This document shows positions 1 through 5,343 of a DNA stretch of 8,978 nt, in pieces. Under the pieces are notes generated by a model. It was given only the letters and a program-made list of their open reading frames with translations, was not told where the DNA came from and did no database searches. The stretch spans positions 1-8,978 of the forward strand of contig CAMLMF010000079.1 in assembly GCA_946480995.1 (NCBI GenBank), in the 5' to 3' direction. The stretch is from an uncultured Bdellovibrio sp. GTDB lineage: Bacteria; Bdellovibrionota; Bdellovibrionia; Bdellovibrionales; Bdellovibrionaceae. The stretch's first letter is position 1. Each line of letters opens with the position of its first letter. The translations under genes were made by a program, and so were the position numbers.

Positions 1-34
1 TGTGTTGGCGCCAGGGGGTCTTTATATTAAGCCC

Positions 35-1195
35 ATGATTTGGCCCTTTATTTTTCTGTCCTATGCAAGTTTGTTCGTTTTTGGTCTTTCCGATAATATT
101 CGTGGGCCGTTATTCCCTGAAATTATGAAGCAATTCGAGGTCAGTAACTCGACGGGTTCCTTGATGTTTGCTTTAAGCAATATCTCGGGATTTATCGCCA
201 GCTACGCCTGCCGGTACTTACTTCGTCGCTATGACCGCTTGTCGGTTTTGCGTGGTGGTGCCACGGGCTTGATGCTGTCGATGTGGGGCATGGCCGCTTC
301 GACTTACTTCCCAGCCTTCTTGTTCTTTAGTTTTACTTTCGGCTTAAGCTTAGGCGTTTTGGGTCTCGTACCTAATATTCTAGTAGCCATGGGCTCCAGT
401 GCTGAACGTAAACAGCGCATGCTTTCTGGCTTACACACGATGTACGGGATGGCGAGCTTGTTAGCCCCCCTTTTGGCTGCGGCGATGGAACACTTTACTG
501 GCAACTGGAGATGGACGTTTGTGGCTGGCTCCTTGGCGCCAATGCTGTTAATCATTTACACTTTGCACGCAAGTCACAAATCTTTGCATACAAAGGCCGA
601 GTTTTCCGCAGAAAAACACAAAGCTAATAAAAAGAAAAACTTTTATCCACAGTTGTTCTTGGCGGTAATGTTAAGCTTAGCCGTCGCTGCTGAAATCATG
701 GTTTCTTCGCGCTTAGCTTTGTACATGCAAAAGATTTGGAATTACGACATGGAGGCTTCAAGCCTTTACGTGACGTTCTTTTTTATCTGTATGATGTTAG
801 GACGCTTGCTGTTTGCGTTGGTTCACTTTGAAAAATCACCGCGCTTTTTACTGTCGTCATCATTGCTTTTAACGGCGGCCTCTATTTTAGCGGGGGTCTT
901 TATACATCCGCTGTTTCTGGCAGGATCAGGCTTTATGATCGCCCCATTTTACCCACTGTGTATTACCTGGATTTCGTCAGAGTTCCCAGAGGACTTGGAC
1001 ACGGCCGTTTCCTATATGATGGCGACCGATTCACTTATGTTGATCGTAATGCACTTGTCCGTGGGAAAACTGACTGACATGTTAAATATTAAAGACGCCA
1101 TTTTATGGGGGCTAGGATTCGTTGTTCTGTCTTTTATAATGGTGAACAGCTTTCATTTCATTTTCCGACGCCAGCGCGCGAAAACCGCAACCTAG
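35..1195 (+). CDS. MFS transporter (12-TM permease)
   Basis: Inner-membrane secondary transporter of the major facilitator superfamily; substrate unknown. The 386-residue product (from ATG 35) is almost all hydrophobic helices, in two halves separated by a basic cytoplasmic loop around residues 180-205 (SAEKHKANKKK). After TM1 comes a SDNIRGPLFPEI segment. The TM2-TM3 loop carries a basic, motif-A-like RRYDR stretch, and a GLHTMYGMASLLAPLL segment about 130 residues in recalls the FucP/FHS sugar-permease group (resemblance only). The start is uncertain: GTG 2 and TTG 5 are in frame at the window edge, and the true start could lie outside. ATG 35 is chosen because TM1 follows directly, but the AGGGGG at 13-18 is too far upstream to be a good ribosome site. 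It is convergent with the next gene. Confidence 0.85.
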   Translation: MIWPFIFLSYASLFVFGLSDNIRGPLFPEIMKQFEVSNSTGSLMFALSNISGFIASYACRYLLRRYDRLSVLRGGATGLMLSMWGMAASTYFPAFLFFSFTFGLSLGVLGLVPNILVAMGSSAERKQRMLSGLHTMYGMASLLAPLLAAAMEHFTGNWRWTFVAGSLAPMLLIIYTLHASHKSLHTKAEFSAEKHKANKKKNFYPQLFLAVMLSLAVAAEIMVSSRLALYMQKIWNYDMEASSLYVTFFFICMMLGRLLFALVHFEKSPRFLLSSSLLLTAASILAGVFIHPLFLAGSGFMIAPFYPLCITWISSEFPEDLDTAVSYMMATDSLMLIVMHLSVGKLTDMLNIKDAILWGLGFVVLSFIMVNSFHFIFRRQRAKTAT

Positions 1196-1209
1196 AAAGC
1201 TGAAAAATA

Positions 1210-1236
1210 CTGCCCGCATTTTCGAATTACGGGCAG
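1210..1236 (-). terminator. Rho-independent terminator of the minus-strand secreted-protein pair
   Basis: CTGCCCG (1210-1216) and CGGGCAG (1230-1236) form a perfect 7-bp GC-rich stem with a 13-nt loop. Read on the minus strand the stem is followed by TATTTTT, a usable U-tract, and it lies just downstream of the stop at 1252. Read on the plus strand the tail is AAATATAA, so it is less suitable for ending the MFS transcript, although the hairpin sits between the two convergent genes. Confidence 0.7.
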
Positions 1237-1251
1237 AAATATAAACTCTCG

Positions 1252-1761
1252 CTATTTACAAGCTCCGACTAAAAAGCCACCCAAGAAAGAGCCCAACAAG
1301 ACTCCCTTTTCATCTTTCGCTTCGACGATGGACGTTGAACCAAATTTCGTTTGTGGTCCCAGTCTATAAATTTTTACAGAGCGAACTTTGCTTAGATCTA
1401 TTCCTGATTGCATTTTCAAAATAGGGTCCGCCGCCACTGTCATTGCGTGGTAAATCACCAGTTCTGCCTCTGACAAATCATTGTTATAAGGGTCAATACC
1501 TTCAGCCGTCATTCCTGCACGAATAGAAGCTTCGGTGATCGTGACGTCAATTTCTGTTCTCGCTTCCGTTTCTTCACCCATTTTTCGCGACACTTCACCA
1601 ACGATTTTTCCGTCTTTTGAAACGACACTCATCAAGCTAGAAATGGCTTGCTCATCACCCATTTTTATTTCGACATCACATCGTTTTAGAACTTTCGTTT
1701 CTGCGTGAGCCACACTTGCAGTAACAAGAAATAACAAAGCAGACAGCATCAATTTCATCAT
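1252..1761 (-). CDS. Small secreted protein of unknown function, two cysteines
   Basis: I do not recognise the family. The 169-residue product starts with a clear Sec signal peptide: a hydrophobic stretch ending VAHA, with probable signal peptidase I cleavage after residue 20. The mature part, about 149 residues, is mixed and polar with a repetitive beta-like middle (GKIVGEVSRK, TEIDVTITEASI). It ends in a Gly-rich hydrophobic tail, GVLLGSFLGGFLVGACK. Only two cysteines remain, C28 near the new N-terminus and C168 next to last, so one long-range disulfide is possible. AAGGA lies 5 nt before the first of two adjacent ATGs and 8 nt before the second, so the start may be 1761 or 1758. It lies 16 bp downstream of the next minus-strand gene and is probably co-transcribed with it. 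Expected location is periplasm or outside the cell. Confidence 0.75.
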   Translation of the reverse strand: MMKLMLSALLFLVTASVAHAETKVLKRCDVEIKMGDEQAISSLMSVVSKDGKIVGEVSRKMGEETEARTEIDVTITEASIRAGMTAEGIDPYNNDLSEAELVIYHAMTVAADPILKMQSGIDLSKVRSVKIYRLGPQTKFGSTSIVEAKDEKGVLLGSFLGGFLVGACK

Positions 1762-1777
1762 AAAAATCCTTTTGGTT

Positions 1778-2113
1778 TTAGTTAAGTGTAGGTTTGGCAG
1801 TGATACTTAAGTAACGATTTAAAATGCGCTCTACAGTGGGACGATTTTTCCCCGGGTTGTAGCTTGACGCAAGCTCTTGAACAGAGTTGCCCATAACAAG
1901 ATCACGGATCATATTTTTAGCTAAGGAAGGCGAAAGCTCTTGATCTAAAGATGCAGACTCGGCACCACTAATAACGAGATGATCCTTCATCTGTAACAGG
2001 ATCACGTGCCCCCCAACAATGGACTGATCCAAACTCACGTCCGCGGGCTGCACAACGTCGGCAAAGCTTAGTGAAGTAAAAAGAAGAATTAAACAATTCA
2101 AAACAAGCTTCAT
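1778..2113 (-). CDS. Small secreted protein of unknown function
   Basis: Not recognised. From ATG 2113 it gives 111 residues, with a signal peptide (MKLVLNCLILLFTSLSFA, cleavage near residue 18). The mature part of about 93 residues is soluble: a short beta-like segment (GGHVILLQMKDHLVISG), then a helical C-terminal half (SLAKNMIRDLVMGNSVQELASSY, then TVERILNRYLSI). I chose ATG 2113 over the in-frame ATG 2128 because GAGGTG lies 4-5 nt before it and overlaps the upstream ATG, and because the signal peptide then starts normally. C7 is inside the signal peptide and is not a lipobox. It is the first gene of a likely two-gene unit with the secreted protein 16 bp downstream. Confidence 0.65.
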   Translation of the reverse strand: MKLVLNCLILLFTSLSFADVVQPADVSLDQSIVGGHVILLQMKDHLVISGAESASLDQELSPSLAKNMIRDLVMGNSVQELASSYNPGKNRPTVERILNRYLSITAKPTLN

Positions 2114-2141
2114 AAAACACCTCATCACAAAGCTTTACTGC

Positions 2142-2171
2142 AAGATATGCCAGTGTCTCAAGACGAGACAA
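2142..2171 (-). promoter_or_regulatory. Candidate promoter with an overlapping dyad for the secreted-protein pair
   Basis: On the minus strand a TTGTCT box (2166-2171) lies 18 nt from a TATCTT box (2142-2147), each matching four of six sigma70 consensus positions. The predicted start is about 20 nt before ATG 2113. A perfect inverted repeat, TGTCTC-N5-GAGACA (2154-2170), covers the spacer and most of the -35 box, where a repressor would bind. The promoter and its control are inferred from sequence only. Confidence 0.35.
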
Positions 2172-2233
2172 TATGACCTTGAACTAAGCTGAGGTGCTTA
2201 TAGAGATGTAAAACTTCTTTTAGAGTGTGTGAC

Positions 2234-2281
2234 GTTTTGGGGAGCATCACAAGGCGCAAACTTCATCAGATTCCCCAAAAC
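2234..2281. repeat. 10-bp perfect inverted repeat downstream of the thioredoxin-like gene
   Basis: GTTTTGGGGA (2234-2243) and TCCCCAAAAC (2272-2281) are exact reverse complements around a 28-nt spacer. The repeat begins 4 bp beyond the stop of the minus-strand gene at 2286. It could be a terminator-like 3' stem, but neither side has a U-tract and the loop is long. The spacer itself holds two CATCA repeats. Confidence 0.5.
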
Positions 2282-2285
2282 CAAA

Positions 2286-2792
2286 TCAAGATCGACAGTC
2301 CCGGTCTGCCGCGGCAGCTTCTCGCAAACGCTTCATAGCTTTTTCTATATTCGACATTCCGACTTGGACATCCAAAACTTGCCCATTGTCGTCAGTGATA
2401 ATGACTTTGGGAACGCCGCCTTCGATATTATTTTTGATAACGTCTTTATCATCACGAAAAACGGTGAACTCTTTAAAACCCCATTCACTGATCGCTTTTT
2501 CAGCTTCGCTCTGTTCTTTATCTGTACTGATCATCGCAACGCTGATGCCGCGACATTCTTGAATCTTTTTATTGGCCTCTAAGAATCGGGATGCGCTATT
2601 TTTACAAGCTGGACACCAGCTTGCCCAAACGTAAAAAACATTTCTTTTATTTGCAAAAAAATTGTAGCTGGCCAGGGTCAAATTATCTTTCTTCTTTAAA
2701 GATCCATCGCTAAATATTTTTTTTAGATTTTTTTCGCTCGCGAAAGCAAAGGATGCAGAAATAAGAACTAAAATAAGTAATATGTTTTTCAT
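2286..2792 (-). CDS. Exported thioredoxin-like (TlpA/ResA-type) protein
   Basis: Predicted periplasmic thiol-disulfide protein of the TlpA/ResA/thioredoxin superfamily. A signal peptide (MKNILLILVLISASFAFA, cleavage near 18) precedes a thioredoxin fold. The strand NVFYVWASW leads to the redox motif C60-P61-A62-C63. GISVAMIST is the next strand, and GGVPKVIITD supplies the cis-proline (P128) opposite the active site. The 168-residue length suits a single-domain TlpA-like protein. CPAC resembles the CxPC-type TlpA motif but has Ala before the second Cys, so reductant or oxidant polarity cannot be read from sequence. Two extra cysteines, C80 and C166, are present. The ribosome site is weak (GGGTC close to the ATG). 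The upstream DNA is very AT-rich, with a TATATT box at 2805-2810 but no good -35. Its partner proteins are unknown. Confidence 0.85.
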   Translation of the reverse strand: MKNILLILVLISASFAFASEKNLKKIFSDGSLKKKDNLTLASYNFFANKRNVFYVWASWCPACKNSASRFLEANKKIQECRGISVAMISTDKEQSEAEKAISEWGFKEFTVFRDDKDVIKNNIEGGVPKVIITDDNGQVLDVQVGMSNIEKAMKRLREAAAADRDCRS

Positions 2793-2884
2793 AGACCCAT
2801 TATTAATATAAATAATTTCATATTTAAGGAATATTCACCACTAAACAAGAAAATGAGACATAGGTCCTAGATTTAGACTGAAAG

Positions 2885-3274
2885 CTACTTCTTAAAACGC
2901 TCGTAAAGCAAAGGCACGGCTTCACCGAGCCACATTGCGGCCTGCGTGTGATCGTACAGATCATCCCCCGTCAGTTCGTGGACTAAAACGGAAAGATCGC
3001 CACGGGATTTCATCAACCACAAGACTACGTCAGTGAACAACTCTTTGGGGAAATTGATTTCAAACATCGGCACTGGATGCGGACCAATCGGTTCTGGGAT
3101 CATCTCTCCGACGAAAACTTTTTGGCCAGCGAACTCTTGGATGGCAGCCGCGTGCATGGCTTGCGCCACAGAGCGATTGCGTTCAGAGAAGTAAATATGC
3201 GCATCAAACTCCCGCGGAAAACCCGCGGGCAAAAGTTGCGAATTCACCTTGAAAGCGCGCTCTGTTTTTTGCAT
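2885..3274 (-). CDS. DOPA 4,5-dioxygenase family protein
   Basis: A 129-residue protein that I place in the DOPA 4,5-dioxygenase family, the small extradiol ring-cleaving enzymes known from betalain-type pigment work in fungi and from bacterial homologues. Family landmarks appear in order: FDAHIYF (H26), GPHPVPMFEI (H66), the RG-D-LSVLVHELTGDD segment (H99) and YDHTQAAMWLG (H109). These histidines are the expected metal and catalytic ligands. The length is normal for the family. The substrate in this organism is unknown; it may be another catechol, or a role not yet assigned. The ATG follows the TAG of the upstream kinase gene with no gap and has no Shine-Dalgarno sequence of its own, so translation probably depends on coupling. 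I see no clear terminator after it. Confidence 0.8.
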   Translation of the reverse strand: MQKTERAFKVNSQLLPAGFPREFDAHIYFSERNRSVAQAMHAAAIQEFAGQKVFVGEMIPEPIGPHPVPMFEINFPKELFTDVVLWLMKSRGDLSVLVHELTGDDLYDHTQAAMWLGEAVPLLYERFKK

Positions 3275-4303
3275 CTAGTGCGCCGTTTGGATGTATTCTT
3301 TAAGTTCAGGAATTTCGCATGGGACACAGCCGACTTTACCGACCACAACCCCTGCAGCGTAATTCGCAAGCATGCTTGAGTGAACTAATGACAAACCAGA
3401 GACAAGGCCTAACGCCAAAGCGGCAATAACCGTGTCACCCGCACCGGTGACGTCAAAGACTTTGCGTGCATAAGTCGGAACCTCTGTAATTTGCTCACCA
3501 GAGAAAATTGTCATGCCGTCTTTTCCGCGAGTTAGAACAACTTCTTTTGCGCCCGTGAGCTTTTGTAAAGCGCGACCCACTTCGACAACCTTGTTCGGAT
3601 TATCGCGAAGATCGTCAAAGTTCATACCCGTTAAAACAACCGCTTCGTCGTAATTTGGTTTGATCAAATCAACACCGGCATAGAACGCACCACTGTTTTC
3701 ACGATGTGGATCGACCATTAATTTTTTGCCGTGCTTTTTGCAAATCGCGGCAATTTTTTCGACGACATTTTTTGAAACCACACCCTTAGCGTAATCTTCG
3801 ATGATTACACAATCTGCCTTATCGACATTCTTTTCAACAGCCGCGATCACGCGAGCTTCCGTGTCTGCAGAAAGATATTTGCGCAACTCATGATCAACGC
3901 GGACTAAATGATGGTGCTTCGCCATGATGCGAGTTTTACGTGTGGTCGGACGAGATTTATCGACAACCATGTATTCCCAGCTCACACCATTTTTTGCAGA
4001 AAGATCTTTCAACAAGTTGGCGCCCGTGTCGTCACCGACGACGGAAACCAACATCGCTTCGCCACCCAGGCTTGCGACGTTTTGCGCGACATTGGCAGCT
4101 AGGCCTAAGCGCATGTCCTGCTCTTCAACCTCTAACACCGGCACGGGAGCTTCGGGACTGATACGACGAACTTGTCCCATAACGTATTCATCAAGGCCGA
4201 CGTCACCAACGATAAGAATCTTCTTACCTTTAAGAAATTGAATTTGGTTTAACAGCAGTTCTTTTTCTTGAGGACCTACGGTCACTTTCACTGGAGTTGT
4301 CAT
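3275..4303 (-). CDS. rfaE1: D-glycero-beta-D-manno-heptose-7-phosphate kinase
   Basis: Phosphorylates heptose 7-phosphate at C1 in the ADP-heptose route to LPS inner core; cytoplasmic. It is a PfkB/ribokinase-fold sugar kinase of 342 residues. Diagnostic segments: GDVGLDEYVMGQVRRISPEAPVPVLEV (33-59), characteristic of HldE/RfaE; NVAQNVASLGG (71-81); EDYAKGVVS (169-177); IKPN (214-217); LTRGKDGM; and the anion-hole and catalytic DVTGAGDT with D290 as the base. The C-terminal nucleotidyltransferase domain found in bifunctional HldE is absent, so this is the separate HldA/RfaE1 form and the adenylyltransferase must be encoded elsewhere. GGGAGGA lies 7 nt before the ATG, a strong ribosome site. 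It is the first gene of a two-gene unit with the dioxygenase-family gene. Confidence 0.92.
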   Translation of the reverse strand: MTTPVKVTVGPQEKELLLNQIQFLKGKKILIVGDVGLDEYVMGQVRRISPEAPVPVLEVEEQDMRLGLAANVAQNVASLGGEAMLVSVVGDDTGANLLKDLSAKNGVSWEYMVVDKSRPTTRKTRIMAKHHHLVRVDHELRKYLSADTEARVIAAVEKNVDKADCVIIEDYAKGVVSKNVVEKIAAICKKHGKKLMVDPHRENSGAFYAGVDLIKPNYDEAVVLTGMNFDDLRDNPNKVVEVGRALQKLTGAKEVVLTRGKDGMTIFSGEQITEVPTYARKVFDVTGAGDTVIAALALGLVSGLSLVHSSMLANYAAGVVVGKVGCVPCEIPELKEYIQTAH

Positions 4304-4325
4304 TTTTTCATCCTCCCAAGGCTTA

Positions 4326-4354
4326 CTTGTAGCTGAAGCGACGCTGTCTGTCTA
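4326..4354 (-). promoter_or_regulatory. Candidate sigma70-type promoter of rfaE1
   Basis: On the minus strand TAGACA (4349-4354, five of six against TTGACA) is 17 nt from TACAAG (4326-4331, four of six against TATAAT). The predicted start, near 4319, would leave a leader of about 16 nt that still includes the GGGAGGA ribosome site. Assigned from sequence match and position only. Confidence 0.4.
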
Positions 4355-4355
4355 G

Positions 4356-4432
4356 GAAAGGTGCCCCAAAAAGACGAAGGAACCCTCCCCTTTGCGGAAC
4401 GAAAAGAAGCAGGTACCTTTCGAGGGTTCTTT
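4356..4432 (+). promoter_or_regulatory. Structured leader upstream of the AlkB-like gene, two interleaved helices
   Basis: Two long helices can be drawn. Helix A pairs GAAAGGTGCC (4356-4365) with GGTACCTTTC (4412-4421): ten pairs, one of them G-U. Helix B pairs AAGGAACCCTC (4377-4387) with GAGGGTTCTTT (4422-4432): eleven pairs, one of them G-U. The 3' arms are directly adjacent and the helices interleave, so together they would be a pseudoknot; otherwise they may be alternative folds. The B 3' arm contains the GAGGG that precedes the small upstream ORF. A weaker outer pairing joins GCCCC (4363-4367) to GGGGC (4443-4447) at the main gene's ribosome site. I do not recognise a known riboswitch class. 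Read on the minus strand, helix B is followed by CTTTTT and could also act as a terminator. Confidence 0.45.
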
Positions 4433-4459
4433 ATGTTAAACCGGGGCCATTATGTTTAA
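4433..4459 (+). CDS. Candidate 8-codon upstream ORF (MLNRGHYV)
   Basis: ATG 4433 encodes MLNRGHYV and stops at TAA 4457-4459, overlapping the oxygenase ATG (4452) by 8 nt in another frame. GAGGG at 4422-4426 sits 6 nt before its ATG, a better ribosome site than the GGGG serving the main gene. Its stop lies within reach of the main start, as expected for reinitiation or coupling. Translation is unproven; an ORF this short could arise by chance. Confidence 0.3.
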   Translation: MLNRGHYV

Positions 4460-5339
4460 GTCTAAAAAGGGTTCTTTCAGAGCGAAGCCTGCACCTGTTG
4501 GTGGGGAAAAAGCCAAAGCTCCGGCGCGGGGTTTGGTGTACAAGCAGGACTATATTTCTGCGCGCGAAAAAGAAGAAATCTTACTTTACCTTAAGACTTT
4601 GTACCCGATCTGGGAAATGCGTTATTCGAAAAATAATCCGCCGCCTGAAAATCAAAAACAACGTCCTTTGTTGCGTCCGGTTTACTGGTTGGGCAATTGG
4701 CAGTTTGCGTGCTTGAACTATTATCATCCGCCCAAAGGTCTTTTAAATCGCTGTGTCAGCGCCGAACGTTATCCGCCGGTTTTAGAATATCTTGTGCAAA
4801 AAATTGAAGCGCTGGTGCGCGAATCCTTTGAACCACGCGATATTCCGCGAGGCTGGCACTTAAACACCTGCTTGATCAACTATTATGGCGATCAAATTCA
4901 AGCTGACGGCAAACGTCTGGACTGTGCCCGCGTGGGCGAACACAAAGATTTCGAACCCGGCCCCGTGGCGTCGATTTCATTTGGCGAACGCGCCCTTTTT
5001 CAATTTGTTTCTAGCAAAGGCACTGAAGCAAAATCTCAGGTTGTCTTGCAACAATGGCTGGAAGATCGCTCGTTGCAAATCTTTGGTGGAGATAAATTTA
5101 AAAAACATTTATTTCATCGCGTGCAACGAGTGGATAAAAAAGAAGGCGCAAGCTTTCCGTTAAACGATATCCATAACTTCGAAACCCGTCGTATCAACTT
5201 TACCTTCCGCTATGTTCCAGATGAACACATTGCCCCTTTTCAAAAACTATCGGCAGAGGCGCAAGAAGACGTGCGAGTATATATGGAAAAATTAGCCGAA
5301 CATTCCGAGTTCTTTAAAAAACAACTGCCCCACACTTAA
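4452..5339 (+). CDS. AlkB-like 2-oxoglutarate- and Fe(II)-dependent oxygenase
   Basis: Predicted oxygenase with the AlkB-type double-stranded beta-helix, coupling 2-oxoglutarate decarboxylation to substrate hydroxylation or demethylation. INYYGD (142-147) leads to VGEHKDFEPGPVASISFG, giving the HxD iron ligands H164 and D166, then ALFQF. The distal ligand is H222 in LFHRVQRV. RRINFTFR supplies R247 and R253, which match the six-residue spacing of the two 2-oxoglutarate and core arginines in E. coli AlkB. The first 27 residues are basic, Ala/Pro-rich and probably disordered (KSKKGSFRAKPAP), possibly for nucleic-acid contact. At 295 residues it is longer than E. coli AlkB (216). An in-frame TAA at 4437-4439 fixes the start at ATG 4452; the ribosome site is only GGGG. 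Alkylated DNA or RNA bases are plausible substrates, but a protein target cannot be excluded. Confidence 0.85.
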   Translation: MFKSKKGSFRAKPAPVGGEKAKAPARGLVYKQDYISAREKEEILLYLKTLYPIWEMRYSKNNPPPENQKQRPLLRPVYWLGNWQFACLNYYHPPKGLLNRCVSAERYPPVLEYLVQKIEALVRESFEPRDIPRGWHLNTCLINYYGDQIQADGKRLDCARVGEHKDFEPGPVASISFGERALFQFVSSKGTEAKSQVVLQQWLEDRSLQIFGGDKFKKHLFHRVQRVDKKEGASFPLNDIHNFETRRINFTFRYVPDEHIAPFQKLSAEAQEDVRVYMEKLAEHSEFFKKQLPHT

Positions 5340-5343
5340 AAAA

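Noticed and set aside
304..555. 83-residue minus-strand ORF in the MFS gene
   Set aside because: Antisense to transmembrane coding sequence, no ribosome site; basic composition typical of the reverse strand of hydrophobic codons.
1800..1960. Helix-turn-helix-like C-terminus of the 111-residue protein (NSVQELASSYNPGKNRPTVE)
   Set aside because: The protein has a signal peptide and should be exported, so DNA binding is improbable; the resemblance is short.
2229..2582. 117-residue plus-strand ORF opposite the thioredoxin-like gene
   Set aside because: Fully antisense to a gene with clear signal peptide, CPAC and cis-Pro; no ribosome site and no recognisable domain.
3908..4241. Overlapping plus-strand ORFs of 64-105 residues opposite rfaE1
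   Set aside because: Three frames open at once over a strongly conserved kinase; a codon-usage shadow.
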